DNA of 64,000 nucleotides from the NCBI GenBank assembly GCA_900323505.1, contig OOIN01000010.1:62001-126000 (forward strand), in the 5' to 3' direction. The stretch comes from Ustilago trichophora. Taxonomy: Eukaryota; Basidiomycota; Ustilaginomycetes; Ustilaginales; Ustilaginaceae. Shown here in pieces: positions 40,562 to 53,900 of the stretch. The notes under the pieces are model-generated. The model was not told the DNA's origin. It worked only from the letters and a program-made list of their open reading frames with translations, and made no database searches. How positions within the stretch are numbered: the first letter of the stretch is position 1; each line of letters begins with the position of its first letter. Made by a program: the position numbers and the translations under genes.

Positions 40562-42535
40562 TCAGGCAAAGTGAGCAGCTGAAAGCTGCATGCCAGACTC
40601 TTGCATGGTAGGGGACGAGTTGGCGCTGAGTCCACCAGCAGGTGCAAGAGCCTGACGAGGTGGCATAGGCTTGTTGAGGGCAATAGGACCACCGAGGCAT
40701 GCCTGGCTGATGGAGCCACGCTTGCCGTTGACCGAGACGGCGGCCTGAGCAGCTGCTGCCGCCGCAGCAGCAGCAGCAGCGTAAGGATCGTGTCGAGGCT
40801 CGCTGTTCTTGTACTTGTCCGAACCTGCTGTCAAAGAGAGAAGCTCTGAAGAGCGACCGACGAGACCGGCAGGGCGGAAGTGCGTCTTGAGATGCTGAGC
40901 AAGGTTGTCGGAACGGCCGAAGAATTTGCCGCAAGTCTCGACGGGGCACTTGTGAGGGCGCTCCTGCGTGTGGGTGCGGTTGTGACGCTTGAGATGCTCC
41001 ATACGCTTGAAGCGCTTGCCGCAGTGGCAGACGTGGAGCTTGTCAGCCGAACTGACAATGAGAGGTGGAGGGCCGGCATTTCGAGCGCGGCCTCGAGGAG
41101 TTGTGCGTGTGACCGAGCCAGAGACGCTTCGGCTTCGGCCGTCGAGCGTCGAGGTGAACGAGCCGTCGTGGATGGGAGAGCCAAGAGAGATCATGCTGTT
41201 GCTTCGATGACCTGACATCTGAGGTGCACTGTAGTAAGGATCGAAGCCAGGAGACATGAGGTCGTTGGTGGGCGTCGAGGGATACATGAAGCTGGGCCTT
41301 CGACCATCGCCCGATGCGATCGACGAAGATGGCGTCGAAGGGAAAGAGGCAAACGATGAGGCCTCGGATGATGTCGACGAGCGAGAGAGGTGAGGCATGG
41401 GGCTGGAGGTGGGTGCCGAGGCGACCCGGGCCATGACCGACGACGACATGCCAGCGGATGACATGTCGGGCAAGCTGGCGCGGTGAGGCTGGAAGCTGGA
41501 TGGGCTCTGAAAGTGATCGCGGAAAGCCAAGTTGGGCTGGAAACTTGGCTCATGCTTGGGCATGTGGTTGAGATCCGAGAGACTGAGCAGAGGGGGAGCA
41601 TCCTTGCCAGGGGTTCCAATCTCGTGGGGAGCATACGAATCGCTTCGGACGCTGTCGGCGCTGGTGAGTCTGCGAAGAGCGATGGCGGAAGGAGGGTAGA
41701 ATGGCGAGCTGGGATGCGAGAGATCGCCTCGGATCGAGTGTTCTGGTGTGGAGCCAGGCGAGTAAGAGTGACCCGGTGTGAAGGTGCAAGGTCCAGGGCC
41801 AAGGGAGGCGCGGCTGGATGCCGACTGAGGGGTGACGGGCATCTGAGCAGCACGGAAGCCTTCGCTGAGGTTGACAACCGAGTGACCCGCAAAAGTGCCA
41901 GTGGAAGAAGGCATGGGAGTGGTCTCCTCGGAACCATCCGACTCGTTGATCCTCTGAGAGTGAGCAAATAAGTTGGGTTCGTGGTGGTGTGTCGAGAGCA
42001 TAGCAACGTCGAATGACTGAGCCGCACGGCGCCTTATGTGCGAAGGGGGAGGCATCTCCAAGCTGAACTCATCTTGACCGTGAGAAAGTGCGAGCAAAGC
42101 ATTGTGCTGCTCCGGCTGGAAGGTGTTGTGATCAGCGTAAGAAGGAAGCTCGGCGTGGCCAGGAGTCTCGGGTGTTCCGAGCGCCAATCCAGACAATGAT
42201 GACAAAGAGCCGGGCAGATTCATCGGTGACTCGCTCGGTGTAAAGGAGCGAGGCGAATACGAGCCGGTGGCAGTCGAGTGCTCTGAAGCCTGCTCGAGGC
42301 TGACACACGACGAGGATGCAGCTGAACTGACCGATCCTCTTCGTGCGCCATATGATGGCTGTGGCAGACCCGACACATGAAGACCAAAGGCGGGCATCGA
42401 GTGAGAGTGCGACATGGCGACCGAGGTAGTTGGGTGAACCTCTGGCGAGATGCTGCCCAGAAGGCCGAGAGAGTTGTGACCAAGATCTTGAACGCCGCCC
42501 GAAGATGCATCTGGAGTACCCATTGGACCGTACAT
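40562..42535 (-). CDS. C2H2 zinc-finger transcription factor
   Basis: 657 residues. Two tandem zinc fingers lie near residues 500-552: VCHCGKRFKRMEHLKRHNRTH, then KCPVETCGKFFGRSDNLAQHLKTH, joined by a TQERPH linker of the TGEKP type. Finger 1 is unusual in having only one residue between its two cysteines; finger 2 has the normal C-X4-C. The finger sequences (KRMEHLKRH, GRSDNLAQH) belong to the fungal group with Msn2/Seb1- or Ste12-like fingers. The remainder is Ser/Pro/His-rich with an Ala run (about 12 Ala after DPYAA) and many SP/TP sites, as expected for a regulated activator. The exact orthologue is not recognised. It sits beside the longest gene-free region of the window, which lies upstream of its start. 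Confidence 0.88.
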   Translation of the reverse strand: MYGPMGTPDASSGGVQDLGHNSLGLLGSISPEVHPTTSVAMSHSHSMPAFGLHVSGLPQPSYGARRGSVSSAASSSCVSLEQASEHSTATGSYSPRSFTPSESPMNLPGSLSSLSGLALGTPETPGHAELPSYADHNTFQPEQHNALLALSHGQDEFSLEMPPPSHIRRRAAQSFDVAMLSTHHHEPNLFAHSQRINESDGSEETTPMPSSTGTFAGHSVVNLSEGFRAAQMPVTPQSASSRASLGPGPCTFTPGHSYSPGSTPEHSIRGDLSHPSSPFYPPSAIALRRLTSADSVRSDSYAPHEIGTPGKDAPPLLSLSDLNHMPKHEPSFQPNLAFRDHFQSPSSFQPHRASLPDMSSAGMSSSVMARVASAPTSSPMPHLSRSSTSSEASSFASFPSTPSSSIASGDGRRPSFMYPSTPTNDLMSPGFDPYYSAPQMSGHRSNSMISLGSPIHDGSFTSTLDGRSRSVSGSVTRTTPRGRARNAGPPPLIVSSADKLHVCHCGKRFKRMEHLKRHNRTHTQERPHKCPVETCGKFFGRSDNLAQHLKTHFRPAGLVGRSSELLSLTAGSDKYKNSEPRHDPYAAAAAAAAAAAQAAVSVNGKRGSISQACLGGPIALNKPMPPRQALAPAGGLSANSSPTMQESGMQLSAAHFA

Positions 42536-44680
42536 GATTAAGGTATACAGGAACGAGCTGAAAGGTGATTAGCTGAGACCAAGAGAAGTAGGGGGAATTT
42601 CAAGCCGTGTATGCAGTCGCTTGAAGTTGTGAGAGAGGCTACGGGCGGAGCTGCTGCTGATTAGATGATGAATGCAAAGCAGCGATGCTGATCGAGATGA
42701 ATGCGATTAGAGAGAAAGAGAGAGCAAGCGAGGGGGCGAGATGCTGGACAAAAACAAGATTGCAGATTTGGGACGTGTGCTCGAGCTGACCACCGGACTA
42801 GCGATGGTGTCAATGAGAGATGCGAGAGAGAAGCTGAAAGCAGACAAGGCAACTCTTCAAGAGGAGGCTTGTTGATGTTTCGAGCGCTGAGATGCTCGGA
42901 TGGGATTGTACGGAAGGGGGGAGGGGGGGAAGAAAGCAGCGGCAATGTGAGATGAAGGTAGAGGGAGGGGGGGATGCGCAGGGATGTCGAGAGCGGAGGT
43001 AGGTGATTTTGTATCATTCGGTGGACCAGGGCCTCTCAAGGGGGACACTGGTACGTTCGGGCACCTACACCGCCGAAAGGAGGAGAGTGCGGCGACTATC
43101 TCCCAAGGAACGGTGAAACCAGCGGAGCGAGGCTCGCACAGCTGGACGGACGGGCAGACAGCAAAGAGAATGCAGTGCGTCGGAGACTATTGGCGAGTCT
43201 GTCTGCCTGAGGGTATGACTGGGGCACAAGATTTAAGGATGAGATCTACATTGTTAGTTGGTTGGGCAGCTGCACAACGTACGGAGGCCCCACGCCGAGC
43301 CAACCCAAACCCAAATCAGGCACAAACGGACGGGTGTACACGATGCAAGACCATTCACCCACAAGCGCCTGGAAGGGCGACAGGACTGAGTAATTTGCCG
43401 ATCGCGATATGCAGACGGCCAAGATGAGGCTTGCGAGATACCACAAACCCGTGATGGGTTGGTACTGAAGGGCGGACAACGGCCAAGACAGCGGGACATG
43501 CACACTCGACTGTGTAACTCACGGGAAGCAAGCGCACACCGAGATGTGGGTATAGCGAGGGTCGCAACTTGGGTGACAGATGGGAAAACGCAAGCTGCTG
43601 CAAGCGCAACGTCTGCACGCGCTCCATGAGATTGGATCAGAGACGAAAAAGGGGTGGCCAGGGTGATGGGAATCCCAACCCAGCATGATCGGCAAAGTGG
43701 ACAGGCATGGCATGACAAGCGGGACACTCCGTCTTGGAAAAAAAAAATAACAGGTAGATAAAAAGGCGGAAGAAGAGAGCGCAAAGACAGTGCCGTGTCC
43801 GCATCGCATGGTGGCGTGCTGCATTGGTGCATCAAAGTGCGTTGAAACGGAGCCAACGGTAGTGATGAGAATGAGTTGGGCGCTTAATTTTTCGAACATA
43901 TGACAGGTCGCAACCGTTGCAGCGCTTAAGATAGTTTGTTGTACGTAGAACAGTGACAGATTGGCGGGACAGCCTTCTGAAAGCCAAAGGGCAAGGTTAA
44001 AGGTCTGCCTGGCCACACCAGCTGCACCCCGTGGGTCGAAAAGCGTCTCAGGCGAATCTCGCCAGCACATCTCGGACTGGAGGTGATAGAGTGAAAAAGG
44101 GTGATTTTCCACACTGGCCCTCGTGGACAGGCAACAATCCTGAGCAGCGGATCCGGACGTGGTGGCAGCAGCTGTAACAGCAGCACAGAGCAGAAGGGGA
44201 AATGCTGATTGAAGTGCTTCCTGTACTTGCTCAATATTTGATTGCTTGACTAGCTGGCTGGGCTGAACTTGCGGGCGCGCAAAAGAAGAGGCTTGAGGGG
44301 CGCCGTTAGGTTTTTGATTCGGTTGACAAGCTGGCAGGTAAGATCTCCAATTTAGGGATAAAAGAGCATCATGATGAAGTTTTAATTTTAATTTTGAGAT
44401 TTATTGAAAATTGGATTGATTGGCTTGAGGCGGGCGGAGAAAGATGAAGAAGCAAGGGGCTCCAACTTAGCCGCCCAGTCCGTGCACTGCCTAAGTCATT
44501 TTTATTTATTCATTTCATTCAAATGGATTCCGGGTGGACTTTAGCTTCTGCCATTTTTCACAACCCGAAAAAAGGGCATCTTAACTTTACAAAACAAAAT
44601 AAGAATGAAAATTGCGTCTCCGCGTGCGGTCTGCAAAAGCCGCGAGATGACAGTTTGAGCTGCCCGTTGGGAATGCAGCG

Positions 44681-44760
44681 TGCTTCCCTGCTTCCCTGCT
44701 TCCCTGCTTCCCTGCTTCCCTGCTTCCCTGCTTCCCTGCTTCCCTGCTTCCCTGCTTCTC
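44681..44760. repeat. 8-bp minisatellite, unit TGCTTCCC, about 10 copies
   Basis: Near-perfect tandem of TGCTTCCC over 80 bases; only the last unit differs (TGCTTCTC). The period of 8 keeps all frames open, which explains the apparent repeat-containing ORFs on both strands. Confidence 0.95.
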
Positions 44761-46275
44761 TTTGCTCCTTTCCCGTCGTTGGCCTCAGTGCCTGCAAATC
44801 CTTCGCTCGGATTTTGGCAATCCAGCTCGATTCGGAGTTGGTGTCAGTTGTGCTTGCAGCGCCGCTATAAAGCAGAAAAAGGCGGAATGTGACGCTGGCC
44901 GAGCATTCTCGATCTTGCACAGCGTGCCTGTTCTCTAACTTTCCGCCGCGGTTGCCAAAAAGAGACTTGTGATCTACTGACTGAATCGCCAGGACTGAGT
45001 GTCGTTTGATTCTCATGTAGGGTCCGCCATGGAAGCACGTCAGAGCGAACCTTTCGGGTGATCCAAGTGCGCACCGTATAACGTCGAACGCATGCAAACA
45101 GCGGAGCGACTCTTCCGATCAAGGCCGTGGAAATAGCGACCAGGGGGCGGGAAGTAGCCAACCAAATATTTGGGGCCAAAGCATCGCAAGCAAGGGACCG
45201 TTGTACCACATACACTCGGGTCTGGGGCTTGGACCTACTTTTGGACAAATTTCACATCGATTTGACTCAGGAGACAGCTAAGTTAGCGACGAAAATTTAA
45301 GTTTGATGGTTTGCATCTGCAGCGCAGACACCGGAAATCTGGTAGGAGGGCTTGTGTAAGTAGGTGCATGGGTCAAAATCCATCTGATTTCGAATTCCAA
45401 GCTTTGGACTTTCGCCAGATTCGCAGGCCTGCCAAGCAAGCATCCCACTCAAGCTCTGAATAGTGTGACATTGTATTCCGATCTTTAACCTCGTCCTTCT
45501 TAGCGAAAATGCGGTCACGGCACGTCGAAGCAAACTTAGGCTAAGACGAATCAAGCGCCATCTTGTCTCGCGCTTGCTGGTGGAACTTACAGTACACTCT
45601 CCGTCGGGATGCTTCCGAATCCTTGATCGAAGCTGGTCATCAGACATCGGCGGTCTCCCGAAAGCCAGACAGAGCTTTGCCGAGTCGGTCTGTCACTCCT
45701 ACAGATATCTATCACCATCTCCCCCTGGCAAGGTGATGTCCTGTATGTGTATGGGCGACGGTACGAAAAACTTGCAAATTCGTCAAAGGATGAAGGTGTT
45801 GGTTTCACCCGCACGTGCCATCTTTCTCTGACCTGAGACCTCGGCTTGGGCAAAGTGACAGCTTCGATCCTCGCCAGATGAGACACGCGATCCTGAATTT
45901 CAGCTCCTCTATTTTCGACTCTCTTTTCCTTATGTTTGAATCGAAAAGCAGAGAGTAGCGACTTTCATTCTTGCGACTCGAACGTCCAGAGACAGCAAAC
46001 TGCTTCTTCCTAACACGCACAGCACGCTCGAAGTGGAAAGGTGGCATTCGCTCCTTCTGCAGCCGGCTGAGGAAACGACCGAGCGAGACTGTTGCCGCCA
46101 CAAAGCAATGCTAAAGCTGTGACACGAGACCGTCAAAGCCGAGGTTGGCATCGTATTGAACGTTACAGTACTCTACAAATTGGCTTGCAAAATCTGTTGT
46201 TCGAACAACGCGCTTGGGCGCAGGCAAAGCACCTGATCCCAATGGCGTGTGGAGCATCGTCACCCGCAGCATCTC

Positions 46276-46287
46276 TACTGTACAGTA
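46276..46287. repeat. perfect palindrome TACTGTACAGTA
   Basis: 12-base perfect palindrome in the gene-poor region. The flank GTACAGTATGACAT recurs at 59263-59276. Confidence 0.85.
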
Positions 46288-47839
46288 TGACATGAGGAGC
46301 TACGTATACGTTCCTGCCAATGTCTGCTAAATTGTGTTACACTTCGGGACCACCTTGGGGTAAAGACATTCCTCAGTATGGGAAAATATGAAGAACCGAT
46401 CTGCGACAAGGGTCTCCGACGGAAACCTTCAGATCGAACGCGAAAAGCGAGAAGACGCAGATCTCGCCTACGAGGCTCCAATTTAGCCGCCTGCATCTGC
46501 ATGTGAGTACGCTTACAGGACTACAGTGAAGATGCCTAAGCCGTCTTCTCGTCCTGTCAAAGCCCTGCCAGATTTCCGCCCCGCCAGCGTCGCAAGCGGT
46601 GTGCAAAAAGGCAACCTCTGAAGCTCGGCGTCTTGCCACTGTTGTCCGACTGCAACTGACCTATAAGAATCAGGGTCGGACGCGGTCCGCGGGGCAATCA
46701 CAACAGACATCATATCTCAACCACTTGCGGTAAGTGTGAGCGCTGAGCTATTTGGAGGCTAAGCTGCGCACAGCTGCGCGCTGCAGAGCCCGGCTCTTGA
46801 TCACAAACAAAAGCGACAATCTCATTTACCGGGCTTTCGATTTGATTGATTGTGCCTCGAAATGTCACACATCGAAAGGTTTGTTTGACAGTCAAGCCAC
46901 GTAACTGAGACAGTCCAGTGGTACGTTCAGCCTGCCTCTTGCTTGCTGCTGCTTGCTGATGGCATGACAGAGGTCGAGTTGGCCGATTTTTGGCAAAGAT
47001 CCACCGGGAGACGCAGCGCGGCGGGTTTCATGCTTTCCAAGACAGCAGCATTGTGTCGGCCAACCAAAGTCAGCGCTGGTGTAACATCAAACATCGACTC
47101 TTACCCTTTCCGCCCTCCCGCCTCGCTCGAGACCTAGAACATGGAGCCCGGCGACGCCAGCGCAAGGAGCTCGGAACTCAGTGTGCTCACAGACATCGCA
47201 CCGTCTGCAGCGGTTCCTGAAGACGTACAGGTCGATGGATGAAGCGCCTCTAGCCTTGACATATTCCAGCCGAAAAGCATGACCATCTGTCACCAGACGG
47301 ATGGCCGGATTGGCAGCAGGCAGTTGAATTGACGATCACGATGCAACAGCCACAAGAGGTTCCGCGGGATTCGAACTTCACGGACACTTGCCTGCACTCG
47401 AATGGCTGCAAGCTGAGGTCAGGCGGTGCAAGATGGTGCAGTGCAGCATGCAGGCACTGAACACGGGCTTGGATGTTTGGTCCTCGCATTATTGGCTGTG
47501 CTTGATGTGTGTGTATTTGTGTGCTGGTGTGTCGACCAAGAAGAAATGGCGACAACGAAGGCCGACAGCGTTGATCAAGTGGCTTTTCAATGGCCTATGA
47601 GATGCGAGAGGTGAGAAGCACCAAGACGCTTGTTGTGGAACCGCTCATCTGCTGTTTGAAGCAGCTTCCTGGAAAGATCGTGCTCTGACTCCGGAAGCTA
47701 CTGAATGTGTGCTACTTTGGCTTGACTGAAAGGGAGGGGAGGAAAGAAGTTCCTTCATCCGGTCGGAGCTCTGATTCGTACTGTACCAAGCATATTTGCA
47801 GCACACAGAAGTCATACAGTATTTTTCTCGTCTTTGTTG

Positions 47840-47995
47840 AACTTTAAAATCTTATTTCTTGAGGCTGTCAAACGTCTTTCTTCTGTCTGTTCTTTTTTGT
47901 TCCAAAAACTCAAAAATTTCAGAGCAGCGAGAATCTTTTATTTTATTATATTTTAATCTAATTTTTATTTTATTGTCTTCTTTTCTTTTTTTGCG
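47840..47995. other. AT-rich island
   Basis: About 155 bases dominated by T with interspersed A (for example TTTTATTTTATTATATTTTAA), in clear contrast to the roughly 50% GC surroundings. Followed by a TATA-like TTTATAAAAGG at 48088. Possible replication origin element or promoter; nothing else supports either. Confidence 0.6.
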
Positions 47996-50900
47996 TCTTT
48001 CCCGGTTTTCAAAAGAAGCGCGGGCGCTTAACATTACAGTCGCGACCCATGTTACCCTAAAAGGTTTGGCGTGGGAAAAATTGGCGCTTTATAAAAGGAC
48101 ACCGCCCGCCCGTCCATGTGCATGCCCCGCGTTGGCGGGTGGCTAAGACAATGAAGAGGGAAAGATGCACGGTCCCGAAGTGATACTGGGCTCCTCTCCA
48201 TCTGCTGTAAGGTGTGTGGATCGTCGACCACAGGGATTGCGATGCTCACCATCTTTCATGCATCGGTGGCTTTTCCCTGATCAACAAGATCTGACAGCTC
48301 ACAAGGCTTGCACAAACTTACTCTCATCTGCCACCAGGAAACATCTTGCTGCTGTGCACATATTGCGCTACGTGAGCGTGAGACAGGCGAAAGTGTAGCG
48401 GCTTTTCGATGGAAGCTTGCTTCTTCTTCTTGTTCTTCCTCCTCCTCCTCCTCAACGTGGACGCGGTGCTCAATCTGGACAAGATTTGGGTGTAAGAGGT
48501 GCGTCTCGCTAAGTCGAATGACGCTTCATCGCTGCAATGCATCCGCACTGAGCGTTGCTCTGAAGCTTATTGAAAATCTTCGAGCTCGACTGCCCGAGAC
48601 AGCCCTTGCTCGCGATCACGTAGCGTACGAATGGCATGATCTCTAAAGTAGCATGTGATCGCTGCCACAATGCCATTGCGTAGCCAGATTGAAAGCGGGG
48701 AAATCGTGTCATGGATTCATCTGGTCGCCACCAGAGGGTCAAGAGCAGAAGAGGAGGAGGAGGAAAGTACAGAGCCGCCGACCTTGTAGAAAGCCACGCT
48801 TTGCCACATGTCGCGTTGCCACCCGTCATTGCGTAGAAGCAATTTCGCTTCGCTTACCTCGCTCTACGAAAAGGGTAATGGTGGACGCGCCGCTTTCCGG
48901 TTTGTGCGTTACTGCAATGCATCTCGCACCCTTACCAGTGCAGGAGCGCTTGGAAAAGACTCCCAAATGCGAATCGTCGTACTCAGCGAGCGACACGATC
49001 CCAACTCGACCGAGATGAGCGAAGTTCGGGTAACATCATTGCGGTCGACTCCTATTTTGGATGAACTCAGCAAGCAGGTGTTGACGTGAGTGTGGGAGGT
49101 GAAACTCCGATCGAAATGCTTCGCTGCGTGGCTGAGATCTGCTTCTCTTCCGTTCCGCTTTTCCGGTAATTGAGACAAAAGGATCGAAATTGTTGTATTT
49201 GGGAGAGTGCGGGTAACTTTCGAACGAAAGCCTTTCTGCATTTGTGCAGCTGTTTCGCCTTGTGTAAAAAGCCAAGACTCGATAAAGTGAGACATTGAAA
49301 GGTGACCCGCCTGTCCTCGTGTCCATGCTCCGACAAGGCAGTGTGTACGGCGAGTCAAAGCCACGGACCTCATAGCTTGCGACGAGTATGTTGGCGAGAA
49401 ACGGCACGGCCTTCCGAGAGTGAAGCTGCAGATAGGATCGACTGCATCGCTCATACCATGAAGCACTTCCCGCCACCTTCTTTTCAGCTCGGTTCCGGGG
49501 TACAAAGAAGGTCAAGAAGGGGAAAGCCCTCCTAACACGACTTTCAATGGCAGAGTCTCGAGCCACGAGCAGCGTCTGGTCTTGGCCATGGGCTCACGGC
49601 GAGGAACGTGAGAGAGAGCCATGCGTAAAATATGGCTGCGAATACATGGCACGCCACACTCGGCAAAGACTCTCGTACAGATAATGAACAGGGTATTATT
49701 TTTTGTTGTATGCAGTCCGGCGAGCTTGCTTGTATATGGCATCATTACAGCTCATTCTTGTCCCTACTTTCCACTGTTTGTCCTGTGAAGCATGACAGAT
49801 CTCGCATTTGAGATGGAAATCCACCTACTGTAATTAATTTTATTTTTATTTTTGATATGAATTTGGGTTCCTGCCTGCCAGCGGCTGCCTAAGCGAGGCC
49901 AGATTTCCCACGATCTGCCTCCAACGACCCGACACGGATATTGGCATTGATCCTCCCTGTCCCGTGGCTCACTCAATTCTCCTTACCCATCCATTCACCT
50001 GATTACCCTTGTTCAGTCTGCGTTTTCCCAGCCGCCAAGCCTCGACACCGTTTTTTCTTGCCACATCAGGGACTTGATGGACGAGTGCGGGTCCCGCGGT
50101 TGCAATGCTTCGGCCGGATAATGAACGTCGAAGTCGGCATGCTGACCCATCCTCGAGGTTCGCTACCTGTCAGACCGCTGTATGGCCCTGTCCCGTCCAT
50201 CATCATCGGCCCTCCCGCTCGGGCAACCTCGATGTACTCCTGCTGCTTTCGCAGCGTTGATATCTACAGTACAAACTGGACATACCTGTAACGTTGGTGA
50301 CATCACGGGTTCGAGCTCACATCATATCGTAGCCTCGCCCCTATAGCTGTCGTCGAAATCACGACGAGATCAGCGAGGTAATGATACCCAGATGCAATCC
50401 GCTCGGATTCTCAGCCGTGTCTCACATCCAACTCAACACGACCTTACTGAACAGTCGGATTGGATGTCATCATCGGCCAGATTACTTGATGACTCCTCTT
50501 CGTATCAACCTGGGTAGCTCAAATCCGATGGAGCAGTGATTTCGGCGGAGAATCATGTCATGGGAGTCTGTGATGTCGATGTTGAAGTCAGAAGATCCGC
50601 TTGCGATCTCGTGGGCTCCGTCTCCCTGGCTGGCAAGATTCACTTCACGACAACTCGAAATGATCGACCATACACTGTAATAATGAATAAAGCCATACGG
50701 CCTATGTTATTAAGAGAGCAGACGAACTCATCACTGGAAGGCTCTTGAACACCAACTGCGAAGACTTGCTCAATAGGTTTGGCATTGACAGGGCGCGAAG
50801 GGATGGATGGGCAAAAGGGAGACCAACACTCCAACACTGACCTGCACGTCGCGCACAGAGACATGCGACGATCAGCTGCCATGAGATTTCTGAGCCAGGC

Positions 50901-53900
50901 CAGGGTTCACCTTTTCGCCTCTGGAACAAGGACCCCGAAAATCGCCAATGAAGCCGCGAAGCGCCTGCTTCTCCCCCCAAATGAGCCCTTTGCGATGTGC
51001 TCGGATCTGATGACAGCTCTCTTCCTTTGGCATCGCAAAGCCGCATCATGCATTGTATGGCAAGATCTGAAGAGAGACATAAAAACATACTGCACACGCA
51101 CACACGCACAACTCAACATCCGAGGCGTTGTCCTCACGCTAGCAAGGTCGGCTAAAGCCATGTCGAAGAAAGACAAGGTTGATCGAAGGTGTAGTTGCTG
51201 GGTTTTATTTTTGAAACATTGACAACTCTCAAACGCGCTGCAAACTGGAAACTAACCGAGTCCGAACCCCTCTGCTTGTGTGAACACTACCATCACGATC
51301 GAAGCCCGCATCGCGCTTTTGCTTCTCCAGCCACCATCGAACTCAGACCGGAGAAGCAGCGTGACAATGGAAACGGGACGGAAGCGAATCAGGCGAGACG
51401 AGACAGGGATTCGGACGGGGTTGAGCCTGTCAAGCTGTCAAGCTGTCATTCTCCGGTGCTTTGGGTTTCGACAGTAGATTAAGATTCGCCACCTCAATGG
51501 TGGGATGTCCGTCAAGGAACAGCCTCTCCCTATCGGTCAGCGCTTCCGTTGGTGCTTGCCCTTTCCCTTGGCGTGTGTTACGATTTTCACGGAATTTTTT
51601 GTTTGCGTTTGATACCATCACATCGTCATTGCGTCGTTCGAAGTATGTCTGACATCTCAGAAGCGGAACTTGGTGTGTTCAAGGATATCAGCGAGGCTTG
51701 CTGGTTGCTGACAAGCTTCTGCGTCCAACCCGTATCTTGGGGATTGAATCGAGTTTGGGAGATGATCCCGTACTGGGTTACTCCTCTACCAAAAGGAATG
51801 CGCCTAAGCATGCACGCACGCACGCATGCACTTACGATGAATCTTAACGATGCATCATGCGATCGCGGTTGGAATATACTGTACGGAACCACCAGGAAAG
51901 TTTGAAATTCAACCATATCTTGACCCCTTGACCCTTGCCAGAAAACAAGACTTTCATGCTTTTACTGAACTTCAAGGAATTTCTAAAAACGAACCTTTCT
52001 GGGAACGGCATGGCGTCAGGCCACAAATACAATCAATTACAGAAAAGGCAGGTGTATGTGTTTTCCAAGACCTGTGGGCATCAAAAGGTGTGCCAAGCGA
52101 GACTGTGTACAGTATGCTGAGCCTCTGTGAGTGAGGATCTGAAAAGTGCGACCCGAACAAGTCCAACATGTCTTGTCTCTCCTTCTTGCAGGGATCTGCA
52201 GGCTGAGCTGGGCGTGTTGAGGTCGGAGTTTTTGTTTTATCTGACCAACTGAAACGTTGCAACCATATTTTACTTGACTTGCGATTTTGGCGACAAGAGG
52301 TATGCAAGCTAGATCTTATCCCATTTTTGCGGGCTTGGGATCCTGATTTGTGGGCCCCCCCTTTCGCCTCCAACATCCGATGCAATTCCTCCCATCTCTT
52401 CCTCCAACTCCGAACCTATTTCGATGCCGCTTGTTGCCGTCGAGTAGTTTTCCTGACAATCGGGACCAGCATTAGCGAAGCAACTTTCTGCAGCGAAAAT
52501 ACAGTAGTCTTTTGCTATCAAGGATGCCAAGCGCCAACCGCGACCATTTAAGGTTTGGAACAGGAACGCACCGCTTCTCCGACACGACGACGTGTCACTT
52601 CGGCCGTCTTTCCATATCTCACCTCTCTGGTTGTTGAGCACGTTCTGGAGGAGTCAGCTTTAGCTGTGTTCCGGTGCGTTTCTACGAAAAGCAATCCCGT
52701 CGGATTCTTGCGGCTCTAGTATGGCTTTTGGACAATCCAGCCAGGATGCACAGTCCCGGCGCACTGAGAAAAGTGATTGTCATGCTGATACCGGCCAGAT
52801 CCACGGAATTCCTTTGCAGTCCCGCATGAGCTCAAGTGTCTGTCGCCATTGCCAGCAAGCCGAGCACTCGTGTTAGACTTTGGCCAACGTCGTTGTCGTC
52901 GGACCCGCCGCTCCTTCCATCTTCTTTGAGGACTTCATCTGCGAAGGCGCTCGGCATACGCATTGCTGAGTGAGATATCTAGATACGATCTCGCAACTCA
53001 ACAACTACGCCATTGTGGGCCATTCGCTGCCTTGCCATAGCGTCATTGGAGCAGACAACTGAAACTTATTAACTCTAGCCAACTTGACACCGTCGGTTGC
53101 ACCTTTGACTCCCGATAGATAGATCGAGTCGAGTTGGTCTCAAGCCACTCGATCGTTTCCCCGAGGGCTCATGCTCTGGCACGAGAACGTTATTCCAAGC
53201 GACCACTATATTGACTATTAGCTTCGGTCTAACCTTTCATCCGGACCATCATTGCAAGATCTTGCCTTGAGCTCAAGTGCTAGTTTCGGCATGCAAGGAA
53301 GCATTAACACCAGTCCAGTTGAGTGGGTCCAGCGGATCAACAACCGTATCTCCCACTTTACGACAAAGTTACCTCTTTGATGTCAGCTCGTGCGTGACAC
53401 TTTGCTCCGCGTGAGAATTTCGGCCATGGCCACCCGAGTTGTGCCTTCATCAGTTCGCGCACGCACATGGGGCTCTCCATCTCTTCGGCAGCAACCAGAA
53501 TACTGTTCTAGCCGAGCCCTGCTTCAACAGTGTGTCATTTGCCCCACGCCAAGTAGTGCTGCAGTTTCATTCTTCTTTCTTTCTATTGTATCGCGATGCT
53601 CACACTCGCGCATGTGGATGGGGTGTTGGAGCTAAATCCATCCCCTCGCTCACATACTATTTTACTGTCATCTCGGCTCAGCTCGACTTGCGTAAATTGA
53701 CCTTCTTTCCCGAGCCTACCACGACAAAAAGGAGGTCCTACAACATCCCCTCTGTGCTACTGCAACTGACTAGGCAATCTTTAACATCCCCAGCATTTCT
53801 AGTCGCCGAGACATGGCGGGGTAAAATGACCATCGAAGATAGTACAAAAGGCGGCAGCAAAGGTACTAGCCTAAAGGGGATGAGGTTAGTTCGGCCCTCG

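Noticed and set aside
43254..44112. Overlapping minus-strand frames of about 200 codons in the gene desert, Cys-rich, possible secreted effectors
   Set aside because: No convincing signal peptide followed by a mature domain, overlapping alternatives on both strands, and no family similarity.
47340..47390. GGGATTCGAAC, like the complement of a tRNA T-loop
   Set aside because: The flanking five bases on each side do not pair and no A box or acceptor stem is found.
50505..50580. tRNA-like D-arm (TAGCTC...GAGCA)
   Set aside because: No pairing anticodon stem and no TTCGA-type T-arm at the right distance.
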